DNA of 64,000 nt from JANOSH01 sp031415695 (GCA_031415695.1 JANOSH010000020.1:62001-126000), one strand, 5' to 3'. Counted from the first letter of the stretch, positions 35,346 to 43,731 are shown. A program made the numbers and translations. Notes: generated from the letters alone by a model not told the origin.

Positions 35346-35984
35346 CTAGGAACGATGGGTGAGCCGACCAATGTCGGCCGGGCTCCACCGCCGCCCACGA
35401 AACCCGAAAACGGTGATGGTCTTGACGAGGATGGCCATGTCTAATCGCAACGACCATGTCGTTACGTACACAAGGTCATACTGCGGCACGTTGCGAATGA
35501 TTCGGTCGTTGTCCGTGCTGACCTGCCAAAGCCCCGTGAGGCCGGGACGAACAGACGTCCGAGCGTGAAGCACCGATGGCGTCAACGTGGCCAAATCGGC
35601 CTCGATCTCCGGACGCGGTCCTACCAGGCTCATCGAACCGGCGACGACCTGGGCAAGTTGAGGCAGTTCGTCAATATGCGAGCGTTCACACCAGTTAAGC
35701 GATCGATGCTTAAGCTGGGTCCTGAATCGCCAAAGCACCATTGGTTTTCCGAAGCGGCCAGCGCGCGCTGTTGTAACGAGCACTCGCCACGTTCGAAGTC
35801 GGAGCGCAACATACGCGCCGATAAGCACCAAAATCGGCGAGAGGATCACGACGAGCATGACTGCCACCACGAGGTCAATAAGCCGCTTCAACCTGAGGTG
35901 GCGTGCCAACCTCAGTTCAGTTTTGGCGAGCGAAACGATCGGCCGAGATGCCGCCGACGCCCGCTCCGACAATTTGAGTACCAT
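35346..35984 (-). CDS. Undecaprenyl-phosphate sugar phosphotransferase (bacterial sugar transferase)
   Basis: A 212-residue member of the WcaJ/PglC-like family that loads the first sugar-1-phosphate on undecaprenyl phosphate. One membrane helix (KRLIDLVVAVMLVVILSPIL), then RAGRFGKPMVLWRFRT, SHIDELPQLAQVVAGSMSLV and GPRPEIEADLATLTP (catalytic Asp-Glu in DELPQL). The five-TM N-terminal part of WcaJ is missing, so it is the short catalytic form. It could prime the glycan made by the 17248-27551 block; that is inference. No clear promoter signal. Confidence 0.86.
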   Translation of the reverse strand: MVLKLSERASAASRPIVSLAKTELRLARHLRLKRLIDLVVAVMLVVILSPILVLIGAYVALRLRTWRVLVTTARAGRFGKPMVLWRFRTQLKHRSLNWCERSHIDELPQLAQVVAGSMSLVGPRPEIEADLATLTPSVLHARTSVRPGLTGLWQVSTDNDRIIRNVPQYDLVYVTTWSLRLDMAILVKTITVFGFRGRRWSPADIGRLTHRS

Positions 35985-36110
35985 CCGCCGAAAATCTCCC
36001 AGACTGCTGCGAGCACTGACTGTAGACCCGTGCTCAACATCGACGTTAGGGGCCTCGCTGTCAACAGGAAAGCCTTCTCGTACAGATTGATCCCAAGGGC
36101 CTACCGGCTA

Positions 36111-36142
36111 CGTTCGGCCCCCGGATCGGCAAGGGCCGAACG
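36111..36142. terminator. 10-bp perfect hairpin downstream of the conservon
   Basis: CGTTCGGCCC (36111-36120) pairs exactly with GGGCCGAACG (36133-36142) around a 12-base loop, 2 bases past the stop of the conservon GTPase gene. No T-tract follows on the minus strand, so it may be a weak terminator, a 3' stabiliser or an attenuator before the sugar transferase. Confidence 0.6.
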
Positions 36143-36144
36143 AC

Positions 36145-36975
36145 TCAGGTTCGGCGCACCTGCACCATGGCCCGGTTAAGAACCACATCGAGCAGGGCGA
36201 GGATTGTCCACTTCACACTGTCTTTTGATCGAGCGTCAACAGCCACAACCGGCACATCGGTGTCGATGGACAACGCGGTACGAACATCGTCGAGGCTGTG
36301 AGCTAGCTGTCCGTCGAACTGATTGACAGCCACGACAACTGGAATGCCCCTATCCTCGAAGTAGTCGAGGGCGGCGAAACAATCGTCCAACCGACGTGAA
36401 TCGACCAGCACAACTGCGCCAAGTGCTCCAGTGACCAGATCGTCCCACATGAATCCGAATCGATCCTGACCCGGAGTGCCAAAGATATACAGTACCAGGC
36501 TCGAGTCAACAGCCACCCGACCAAAGTCCATGGCTACGGTGGTGGTCGTCTTGGTCGAAACCTCGCCTCGGTTGTCTACCCCGCGAGAAACGCTTGTCAT
36601 CGAAGCTTCTGTCGTCAGCGGCGGGATGTCGGAAATGGAGCTAACGAAGGTTGTCTTGCCGACGCCGAAGCCACCAGAGACAACAATCTTCATCGGTATT
36701 GGCGGCCCGGCTTGAACCACTGGTTGCTGTGGCGGTGCCGACGCCGGAACTGGCGCGGGGATCGGCGCAGGAGCCAACGGCGGACCGCTGTGGTACCCGT
36801 AGTGCTGCTGCGGAGGCGACTGGGGTGGGTACGCAACAGCTGGCGCTTGACGGCCAGGGGGCGGGCCTACAACGATCGGAGCGTTCGAATAACCGGGATG
36901 CTGACCATTTACAGGCTGTTGGTTGGCAGTCGGTGCCGGTCCGGCACCATGAGGACTAAAGGGCACGTACGCCAT
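36145..36975 (-). CDS. Conservon small GTPase (CvnD-like)
   Basis: A 276-residue protein: a ~85-residue Pro/Gln-rich N-terminal extension (HYGYHSGPPLAPAPIPAPVP), then a Ras/MglA-like G domain with SGGFGVGKTTFVSSI (P-loop), YIFGTPGQDRF (switch II, Gly-Gln region) and VAVNQFDG (NQxD in place of NKxD). In Streptomyces conservons the CvnD GTPase interacts with the CvnA kinase and CvnB/CvnC at the membrane. It is the last of four coupled genes, overlapping the DUF742 gene by 20 bases. The Pro-rich head is unusual, as CvnD proteins normally start almost at the P-loop. Confidence 0.9.
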   Translation of the reverse strand: MAYVPFSPHGAGPAPTANQQPVNGQHPGYSNAPIVVGPPPGRQAPAVAYPPQSPPQQHYGYHSGPPLAPAPIPAPVPASAPPQQPVVQAGPPIPMKIVVSGGFGVGKTTFVSSISDIPPLTTEASMTSVSRGVDNRGEVSTKTTTTVAMDFGRVAVDSSLVLYIFGTPGQDRFGFMWDDLVTGALGAVVLVDSRRLDDCFAALDYFEDRGIPVVVAVNQFDGQLAHSLDDVRTALSIDTDVPVVAVDARSKDSVKWTILALLDVVLNRAMVQVRRT

Positions 36976-37378
36976 GGATCAACCTCGTCAAAAGAGTGAC
37001 ATCGCTAGATGTGTTTTCGCTGGAATGAGCGCTCAATAGACCGGCATTGACCAGGTCAGACGCGAGTACTCGCACGACGCCGATCGGTAGCCGCAGTCGG
37101 GCAGCGAGCTCGGCCACCGACAGAGCGTCCCCGCTGCGGCAAACCTGCATGATTCGAGCGCGTTCGAACGTTTCAGTCGAGCCGTCAACACGGGACTTGG
37201 GTACAAGGATTGTTTCGTAGGCGAGCGGCGCGCTTGCCCGTCCCCCCGTTATCAGATAGGCGCGAACGCCCGAAGGAGCATCCCCCACCTGACGCGAGCC
37301 AACATCGTGGTGGACTCGCGGCGCCGTCGGAAGGAAAGGGCGAAACACGTCCCTATTCGGTACGCCTGGGTCGTCCAC
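36956..37378 (-). CDS. DUF742 protein (CvnC-like)
   Basis: A 140-residue protein with SGVRAYLITGGRASAPLAYE near residue 37, then a winged-helix-like half: ARIMQVCRSGDALSVAELAA, RLRLPIGVVRVLASDLVNAG, ending near LIHGVRAL. This is the DUF742 pattern found in actinobacterial conservons between the Roadblock protein and the GTPase. Role: adaptor, possibly DNA-binding; not proven. It starts with GTG, 5 bases after the Roadblock gene stop. Confidence 0.9.
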   Translation of the reverse strand: MDDPGVPNRDVFRPFLPTAPRVHHDVGSRQVGDAPSGVRAYLITGGRASAPLAYETILVPKSRVDGSTETFERARIMQVCRSGDALSVAELAARLRLPIGVVRVLASDLVNAGLLSAHSSENTSSDVTLLTRLIHGVRAL

Positions 37379-37383
37379 GAGTG

Positions 37384-37812
37384 CTACACCGCCACCAGCG
37401 AGTGCTTGAGCTCGCTGATCAGCTCAGGTGTGAGGTGGACCCGCATTCGGTCGACAAGCAGCACGAGTTCGTAGCCGACAAGGCCAAGATCACTGGATCG
37501 ACTAGCCATGACGCCGAATGCTGCTCCACCACCTATTGAGGTGACAAACAAGTAGCCACTCTTCATCTCCACAACAACCTGGTTGAGACCACCTTTACCA
37601 AGAAGCCGAGCAGCACCGTCCGAAAGACTTCGCAGACCCGTGACGATCGCGGCGAGCTTGTCGGCACCCCCTCGTTCCAGGTTCGACGAGATTGCAACAA
37701 GTAACCCATCGGCCGACACGGCAATGCACTGTTCGACGCCGCTTGTCTGTTCGACGAAAACCGTCAGCATGTTCCGAGCCTCAGTAGCCTGTGCCGAGAG
37801 GTGCATGGTCAT
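37384..37812 (-). CDS. Roadblock/LC7 domain protein (CvnB-like)
   Basis: A 142-residue Roadblock/LC7 domain: LTVFVEQTSGVEQCIAVSAD, GLLVAISSNLERGGADKLAA, VVVEMKSGYLFVTSIGGGAA, ending with RVHLTPELISELKHSL. Such proteins are partners or GTPase-activating cofactors of MglA-type GTPases. The ATG at 37812 is selected because AAGGAG lies 7 bases upstream; its start overlaps the kinase stop by 4 bases. Confidence 0.92.
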   Translation of the reverse strand: MTMHLSAQATEARNMLTVFVEQTSGVEQCIAVSADGLLVAISSNLERGGADKLAAIVTGLRSLSDGAARLLGKGGLNQVVVEMKSGYLFVTSIGGGAAFGVMASRSSDLGLVGYELVLLVDRMRVHLTPELISELKHSLVAV

Positions 37813-40367
37813 CGCTCGTCTCCTTGTCCAAGTGGTGGCGTAGTCGTCTGATTTTGGAACGCTGACAATGAGGAGCGGACCTGTTCGGCCTTGCGTTCGG
37901 TAAGCTCGGGATCGATTGGTGCAACGTTGGAAGGCTGCGGCACCGATGGCTGATCCCACGACCGACCCGGAGCTCGAAGCGGCAAACCGGCCGTCGTCAA
38001 CATTGGTTCGTCGGACGTCGTGGGCACCGAACCGTGTGTCTGAGACGCGCCAGAACCGAACTCGATCGCCGACGACTGGAATGCTGCCAGAGATGACCGC
38101 ACCGTTGTTGCCGACCGATCCACGTCGCCGACGTCGCCGTCTGCAACCACTCTCGTATCCAACTGTGCACCGCGTTGTCGCAACGGAAGGCCCGACTCGG
38201 TCATCGCGATGGCCGGTGCCACCTCTGGTGCGACCGGCAAAGTCGTCTCAGCCCAGATGGGCGTTGAAGCGACGAAAGGAGCGACAGGTAGAGGCTCATT
38301 GCGATTCGGGACGCCCTGTTGGAACGCCGACAATGACGAACGGGTCTGAGCGGCCGAAGCCACGTCACGCGAAGGCGCAGTCACCGGGTTAGGTTCGACC
38401 CAACTTTGCCCCCGCTCGCGTTGCGGCAGTGGGTGAGGCGAAACCGACGCGGCCGAAGCAGGAACCGACGCCCCAAGGACCTCCGGGGCGATCGGGGCTT
38501 GCACTCTTACGATGGGTGGAGCTACCGAAACGACAACGGGAGCATCAGGTGCATTTGAACGGGGCGGCAGGATGCGCTGCGTTAGACCACCAGGGCCAAC
38601 CTCGCCGCGCGTACTTGCTGGAGCGAGAGGTTCCGGAACGAAGCCCGCCGAAAGTGGCCTCGTCTGCGCCGGAGGGCGTTGGCCAGGCAGGGCGTGTTGG
38701 CTGGGTCCTACGGGGTCGGCTGTTGCAGGCGACGAAGGACGTTCGGTCGTACGGGCTGGAGGCTGCGGCATCGCTGCGCGCTTAGGCATCGGTGCCACCT
38801 CGCCACTGGCGCCAACCAATGCTGGCAGCACCAGGCCATGCGCAAGGACGAGCTCGGCTGTGACCCCAGTACCTTCGATATTGCGCGAGAGCCAGACCCG
38901 GATCCCGTGTCGAGCGGCGAGGTGACTGACAACGAAATGGCCGATGACCTTCGACGGGCTTGCATCAAGACCCGCCGGTTGGGCAAGTCGTAAGTTCACT
39001 TCGGCGATTTCAGCATCGGACATGCCAATTCCGTGATCGGAAAGGCTGACCAAATAGCCATCGGAGACACTTCGACCCGACACATCGACGCGAGTCGACG
39101 GAGGAGAAAAGTTGGTGGCGTTCTCCAACAGTTCGGCAACAAGGTGGGCGACATCGCTTACCGCGGTACCCTTGACCATTGCCGGTTCGAGCCTTCCTAG
39201 GTCGACCCGGTCATATGATTCGACTTCACTGAGCGCCGCACGTAGTACGTCACCAATGGCAACTGGCTCCGACCAAGTTCTGGGTGGCTCCGAGCCGGCA
39301 AGTACGAGCAATGATTCAGCGTTGCGTCGCATCCGGGTGGTCAGATGGTCGAGCCGAAAGAGGTTTGCGAGCGCCTGAGGGTCGCGCTCGTTCTCCTCAA
39401 GCTCGGTGATGAAGCCAAGCGTGCGAGACAGCAGCCCCTGATTACGTCGGCCAAGGTTGACCAAGCTTTCCGACATATTCCGTCGAATTCGAGTCTGCGC
39501 AAGCGCCAAACCAACGGCCGTGTCCTGCATGGCATTCAGCGCAGCCGCGAGTTGAGCAAACTCTGTTCCGCCGATTTCGGGGAACGGTGTCGGCTGGGGC
39601 GGCGCAGCATTCGATGGCGCATCCTGAACGGCCGCGATGATCTGGGGCAGCTCTACGTTGGCCGCATGTGCTGCCTGCGTGGTGAGCGCATCGACGGGAC
39701 CAAGCAACGTCTGCACCATACGACGGCTGAGATAGGCAGCCATCGCCGCCAGTGTCAGCATGACAAGTCCAACAATGACGATGCGGGCAGCGGCAAGCCG
39801 GCCGGCGGCTTTCTCGGCTACGACGATCTTGGTTTCGATTGCTACTTGCAGTTTCGACGCTGCGTCTTGGTGCCCTACGTACGCGGCGGTCAACGAGTTT
39901 AGTTGCACTCTTGTTTGAGCCTCGGGGGCACGACTAGCGGTGAGTTCCAGAATCTCGTCGGCGAGTGCAAAGACCTCATCGGCCGTAGAGATCACTCGGG
40001 CAAACGCGTTGGCGTTTTCACCCCCAGCCGCAGCCGATGCCGACCATTTCAATTTCGACGCAGCGAAATCAGTCCGGGCCCGATTGTATTGCGCCTGGGA
40101 CAGGGCGGCCTCACCGCTATTTGGCCGAGGAACGTAGGTCTCGACATACAGCGACGTAACAGCGCTCTTGGCGTCTGTTACGAGGAGCGACGGAGTCGAG
40201 ACAGCACCGAGGAGCCCGGCTTGTTCTGACAGCGTGTTGTATTTCGTTCCACCGATCCGGATGGTCTGGAGGGTCGGAACGATTACAAGCATCCCACTGA
40301 GCAGCGCAAGAATCGGCACCAACCCAACCAGACCAATTCGTGACTTCAACGACGAGAACCGGGGCAT
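37809..40367 (-). CDS. Conservon sensor histidine kinase (CvnA-like)
   Basis: An ~852-residue kinase. TM1 near residue 12-35 (VGLVPILALLSGMLVIVPTL), extracytoplasmic nitrate-sensor-like helical domain to ~200, TM2 (IVIVGLVMLTLAAMAAYL), HAMP-like linker, an H-box-like LFRLDHLTTRMRRNAESLLV, and the HATPase with AELLENATNFSPP (N box) and DHGIGMSD (G1). The C-terminal ~330 residues are disordered, Pro-rich, and carry three copies of an LPxRxxG...RSSLxAFQ unit. ATG at 40367 follows the coiled-coil gene's TGA by one base; a GTG at 40376 is possible. First of the four conservon genes. Confidence 0.9.
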   Translation of the reverse strand: MPRFSSLKSRIGLVGLVPILALLSGMLVIVPTLQTIRIGGTKYNTLSEQAGLLGAVSTPSLLVTDAKSAVTSLYVETYVPRPNSGEAALSQAQYNRARTDFAASKLKWSASAAAGGENANAFARVISTADEVFALADEILELTASRAPEAQTRVQLNSLTAAYVGHQDAASKLQVAIETKIVVAEKAAGRLAAARIVIVGLVMLTLAAMAAYLSRRMVQTLLGPVDALTTQAAHAANVELPQIIAAVQDAPSNAAPPQPTPFPEIGGTEFAQLAAALNAMQDTAVGLALAQTRIRRNMSESLVNLGRRNQGLLSRTLGFITELEENERDPQALANLFRLDHLTTRMRRNAESLLVLAGSEPPRTWSEPVAIGDVLRAALSEVESYDRVDLGRLEPAMVKGTAVSDVAHLVAELLENATNFSPPSTRVDVSGRSVSDGYLVSLSDHGIGMSDAEIAEVNLRLAQPAGLDASPSKVIGHFVVSHLAARHGIRVWLSRNIEGTGVTAELVLAHGLVLPALVGASGEVAPMPKRAAMPQPPARTTERPSSPATADPVGPSQHALPGQRPPAQTRPLSAGFVPEPLAPASTRGEVGPGGLTQRILPPRSNAPDAPVVVSVAPPIVRVQAPIAPEVLGASVPASAASVSPHPLPQRERGQSWVEPNPVTAPSRDVASAAQTRSSLSAFQQGVPNRNEPLPVAPFVASTPIWAETTLPVAPEVAPAIAMTESGLPLRQRGAQLDTRVVADGDVGDVDRSATTVRSSLAAFQSSAIEFGSGASQTHGSVPTTSDEPMLTTAGLPLRAPGRSWDQPSVPQPSNVAPIDPELTERKAEQVRSSLSAFQNQTTTPPLGQGDER
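37820..37825 (-). promoter_or_regulatory. Ribosome binding site of the Roadblock gene
   Basis: Minus-strand AAGGAG, 7 bases before the ATG at 37812, located inside the kinase gene; decides the start. Confidence 0.7.
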
Positions 40368-40368
40368 G

Positions 40369-42153
40369 TCACACACGTCCTAGGTAGATATCCGGACGTG
40401 ATCTCGCCCAGCTGATTACACGGTCATCGCTCGTCAGGTAAATGATCTGGTTGGATTTTGCGAGCTCGACGAGCGTCTGAAACGCTCCGTCGAGTGCCTC
40501 ATCATCAAGGTTCACCAGAGCGTCATCGAAAAACAGTGGAGCCATGCCGTTGAGCTGTCGGGCCTGAGCTACCACCCCAACGAGGTGGCTCGGCTTGATA
40601 GAATGTTGTGACGCTTGGAGACGCTCAAGTTCGACCCGTCGCTGCCCGAGTACAGCGCGGGCCAACTCCACACTGCGAACAACAGACGCCGTTTCTCTTC
40701 GATGCGCTTCGAGCGAGGCCACTGCTCGCATCGCCTCACTTCGCGCCCCGGCCTTGCGTACCGTGGCGTTGAGGCGAGCGCTTTCCATTTCGGCCCGGTT
40801 GCGCTGCAGTTCTCCGAGTCCCTCGGACATGTGGTTCAACGTGGCCGTCAATTCGGGATGAAGCGGGTGAAGCACCGCTGGAATAACGCGGGCGCCGATG
40901 AGCAGACGCCCAACCTGATCGTCCGGATCACGTCCGAAGAACTCCCTCAGTTCAGCTCGAAGCGCCGCTTCAACAACCGCCAAGTCGACCGAGCCAAGCT
41001 GTTCTCGCCGTTGAATCAACTGGCTGAGTTCAAGTTGTACCCGGTCCAGTTCGGCTTTTGCGGCGGCAATTCGCTGGCTCGGCACCTGAGCGCGCGAATG
41101 ACCCCAGTCGACAAGCGGACCCGGGCCGTCGAGGATTTCTCGTTTCAATTCAAGCGCTGCTTCGCCGCGCTCGTCTGATGCCCGAGACCCTTGCTCGTCC
41201 AACACCAGATGTAGCGCCTGTTCTATGATGCTTCCACCAGACCGAGACCCGGAGCTTTCGACCTGGCAAGCCCGGTCATACTCGGCTCGGGCCATCGAGA
41301 GGCGTTGCTCGGCTGATCCGATCGCGCCCGACAGACCGGAGTTTCGGTCTAGCGATTTGCGAGAGTTCAGCTCGTTCCATCGACGGCTGAGATCGGCGGC
41401 GTAAGGATCAAGCGCCGTTTGCGACGTGACAGCATCGAGAATTTCCGAGAGTCGTCCGACCGTTCCTTGTTGCACAAGCCCAGCCGCTAGCAGTTGGCTG
41501 ATGAGTGCTCGCCGTCGTGCCAGCGTCGGCTCAAGCTCGTTGGCGTCAACACGCACGAGGTGCTGTGCTTTGGGGTGCCGGTTCGCTCGGTCTATGTCGA
41601 GTTCCTTCTCCAGTGTCGCCAGGAGCACGCGGCCGGCCTCGTGACGCAGCGCCGCCTCGCCCGCCCCCTCAATCGGCTCGTCGGCTGCGGGCTCTGGGTC
41701 CAGGCTGTCGAGGCGACCGAGCGCCTCGGACGCTGCGGCTTCATGAGCTGCCAGTGTTTGCTCGGCAGCTTCGCGAGTCAGGTTCGCCCGCTGAAGAGCG
41801 TCTTCGGCGTCGGCGACGCGCTGCGCAACTTCTTGTCGATACTCCGCAGGTACAAACGCTGACTCATCGAGGTCCTCGGCCGTTTCACTAACGTCCACCG
41901 GCTCGAAGATCGCGAGTGTCTCGAGGGCGAGACCGGCAGTGGTGAAACCCGTTGGTCCAATCTCGGACAATCGACCGTTGCTTACTGCACGAACCTGCAG
42001 GCCAGCGTCGACGTCCTCAAGGCTGGTACGCCAGCTATCAAGCATGCGGCTTCTATCGCTAGGACCCGTGGAGATCACATTGACTCCATCGCGCAGAGAC
42101 ATTTCGAGACGCGTTGAACCATCGAGCAGAAACCTGCGCAAACGAACGCTCAT
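40369..42153 (-). CDS. SMC/YhaN-like coiled-coil protein with degenerate ATP-binding motifs
   Basis: A ~594-residue protein. N terminus: SVRLRRFLLDGSTRLEMSLR followed by GVNVISTGPSDRSRML, where the Walker A GxxxxGK(S/T) reads G-PSDR-S-R-M. The middle (~120-480) is charged, Glu/Ala/Arg-rich coiled coil, interrupted by ELREFFGRDPDDQ. The C terminus has a Walker-B-like APLFFDDALVNLDDEALDGAF and IIYLTSDDRVISWARS where an H-loop would lie. This is the RecF/SMC/YhaN architecture, but the P-loop Lys is lost. It directly precedes the conservon kinase with no gap, so it is probably co-transcribed. An ATG at 42192 is a possible longer start. Confidence 0.75.
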   Translation of the reverse strand: MSVRLRRFLLDGSTRLEMSLRDGVNVISTGPSDRSRMLDSWRTSLEDVDAGLQVRAVSNGRLSEIGPTGFTTAGLALETLAIFEPVDVSETAEDLDESAFVPAEYRQEVAQRVADAEDALQRANLTREAAEQTLAAHEAAASEALGRLDSLDPEPAADEPIEGAGEAALRHEAGRVLLATLEKELDIDRANRHPKAQHLVRVDANELEPTLARRRALISQLLAAGLVQQGTVGRLSEILDAVTSQTALDPYAADLSRRWNELNSRKSLDRNSGLSGAIGSAEQRLSMARAEYDRACQVESSGSRSGGSIIEQALHLVLDEQGSRASDERGEAALELKREILDGPGPLVDWGHSRAQVPSQRIAAAKAELDRVQLELSQLIQRREQLGSVDLAVVEAALRAELREFFGRDPDDQVGRLLIGARVIPAVLHPLHPELTATLNHMSEGLGELQRNRAEMESARLNATVRKAGARSEAMRAVASLEAHRRETASVVRSVELARAVLGQRRVELERLQASQHSIKPSHLVGVVAQARQLNGMAPLFFDDALVNLDDEALDGAFQTLVELAKSNQIIYLTSDDRVISWARSRPDIYLGRV

Positions 42154-42420
42154 CGAACGGAACTCACTGCCAACGCCATACCAAAAACACATCGGCTCGC
42201 TCGGCCGAGAAATGAGGCTTCTTGACGGCTTCCAGACGCCCGGGTCCTTCGGCTGAGTGTCAGCTGACCACCTGGTGACGAACCTCAGTCAGCAGAGTTA
42301 GTAACCAGACGCCGACCTTCCCCACGTAGAGGGCGACCCGCAGCCTTGGACCTATCGGCGTGCTCCTAGATGGCGGAGCGTTAAAGCGAACGGTAGTGAG
42401 CAAGCGACGCCGAAGGCAAG
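42154..42420. other. Intergenic spacer with repeat copy B
   Basis: About 267 bases between the coiled-coil gene start and the MoeB-like gene end. The right part holds the dispersed repeat; the left should carry the promoter of the coiled-coil/conservon operon, but no TAnnnT box at 6-10 bases or SD is evident before the ATG at 42153. Confidence 0.5.
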
Positions 42421-42425
42421 CTAGT
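42372..42425. repeat. Dispersed intergenic repeat, copy B
   Basis: Matches 11244-11299 over ~55 bases with a 22-base identical core. It includes the TAG stop of the MoeB-like gene (42421-42423) and extends downstream of it. Confidence 0.75.
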
Positions 42426-43587
42426 GACCTCGATGGGGCATGCAGAGTTCGTCGTATTCAGCAATCACAATGTCGTCGCTCGGGATCGAACACGCCGGGC
42501 AGTGCGGATCACGATTTACCTTGAAGGTACGGAAACTCTGCTCCAGCGAGTCGTAGGCCATCAGCCTACCCTGCAACGTGTCGCCGATGCGCAGCAGAAT
42601 CTTGATCGCCTCGAGCGCTTGGATGGACCCGATGATGCCGGGCAGAACGCCAAGCACGCCAGCCTCGGCACAACTCGGTGCCAGCTCAGCCGGCGGGGGC
42701 TCGGGGATCATGCAGCGATAGCATGGGCCAACATATGGATTGAAAACAGTGGCCTGCCCCTCAAACCGGAAAATTGAACCGTGTACGACGGGGATCCGTT
42801 TCTTTAGCGACGCATCATTCAGTAGGTAACGGCTCGGGAAGTTGTCGGCGCCGTCGATGATGACGTCGTAGCCGTCGATGATGTCGAGCACATTGTCGGC
42901 CGACAGCCGCGTGTCGTATGCAACCACGTTTACGTCGGGGTTGAGGAGCGTGAGCGTCTTCTTCGCAGAGTCGACCTTGCGGTCTCCAATTCGATCGACG
43001 TTGTGAAGTATTTGACGTTGCAGGTTCGATGAATCGACTTCGTCCATATCGACAATGCCGATGGTTCCAATTCCTGCTGCGGCAAGGTAGAGGGCTGCGG
43101 GCGACCCGAGCCCTCCGGCACCCAGCAGAAGAACCCGAGAATTCAGTAACGTAATCTGGCCAGCGACGCCAACCTCCGGCAAGGTCAGATGGCGTTGGTA
43201 TCGGTTGCGCTGCTCGGCGGTCAAGGTAACGGGAACCCGCCACACTCGGCCCTCGTCCTTCCAACGCCCAAATCCACCCGCCATCGACTCGACAGCGGTG
43301 TACCCGAGTTGCCCGAGTGTCTGGGCCGCAAACGCCGAGCGAACACCACCCGCGCAGTACACGACGATGGGCGTGTTCTTGGCCGGGATCAGGCCTTCGA
43401 TCTGAGCCTCGAGATGCCCCCGCGGCAGATGCAAGGCGTTGACAAGCGCTCCTTGGTCGTATTCGTCGGGCTCGCGCACGTCAAGCAAGACGACATCGGG
43501 ATTCGCGACATGGGCCTCGGCCGTAGCCGTGCCGACTTCGACAATCTGAGATTTAGCAGCAGCAAGCAACTCTCTGAAACTGGACAT
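42421..43587 (-). CDS. Rhodanese-ThiF/MoeB fusion (sulfur-carrier adenylyltransferase/sulfurtransferase)
   Basis: A 388-residue protein with a rhodanese domain first (residues ~20-105: VVLLDVREPDEYDQGALVNA; active-site loop VVYCAGGVRS with Cys) and an E1-like ThiF/MoeB domain after (LLLGAGGLGSPAALYLAAAG; DNFPSRYLLND; adenylate site region), with two zinc CxxC pairs (CYRCM and CPAC). MoeZ/Uba4 proteins have the reverse order, so this is a domain permutation. It would adenylate a ThiS/MoaD-like carrier and pass sulfur to it. ATG at 43587 lies 6 bases after a TAGCAT box. Confidence 0.9.
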   Translation of the reverse strand: MSSFRELLAAAKSQIVEVGTATAEAHVANPDVVLLDVREPDEYDQGALVNALHLPRGHLEAQIEGLIPAKNTPIVVYCAGGVRSAFAAQTLGQLGYTAVESMAGGFGRWKDEGRVWRVPVTLTAEQRNRYQRHLTLPEVGVAGQITLLNSRVLLLGAGGLGSPAALYLAAAGIGTIGIVDMDEVDSSNLQRQILHNVDRIGDRKVDSAKKTLTLLNPDVNVVAYDTRLSADNVLDIIDGYDVIIDGADNFPSRYLLNDASLKKRIPVVHGSIFRFEGQATVFNPYVGPCYRCMIPEPPPAELAPSCAEAGVLGVLPGIIGSIQALEAIKILLRIGDTLQGRLMAYDSLEQSFRTFKVNRDPHCPACSIPSDDIVIAEYDELCMPHRGH

Positions 43588-43593
43588 ACACAA

Positions 43594-43599
43594 ATGCTA
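43594..43599 (-). promoter_or_regulatory. -10 box (TAGCAT) of the rhodanese-MoeB gene
   Basis: Minus-strand TAGCAT, 6 bases before the ATG at 43587; leaderless type. Confidence 0.55.
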
Positions 43600-43606
43600 C
43601 CAATTT

Positions 43607-43624
43607 GGTCGGCAATTGCCGACC
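43607..43624. promoter_or_regulatory. 18-bp perfect palindrome over the -35 region
   Basis: GGTCGGCAATTGCCGACC is a perfect palindrome. With the -10 box at 43594-43599 and a 17-base spacer, the -35 element would fall at 43617-43622, inside the palindrome: a candidate operator for the rhodanese-MoeB gene. Confidence 0.5.
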
Positions 43625-43731
43625 CTAAGGATGACGAGCGACTTGAGGCGATCTTCGCACGGAACCAAGTCGTGACTTAATGTTGACAGCGCAGCACTTT
43701 TAGTGGCCTCGTCTCGACCGACAGTACTGTC

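Noticed and set aside
43683..43711. TTGACA at 43683 as -35 of the CAP gene
   Set aside because: No acceptable -10 hexamer at 16-18 bases spacing; TACTGT just before the ATG is too close.
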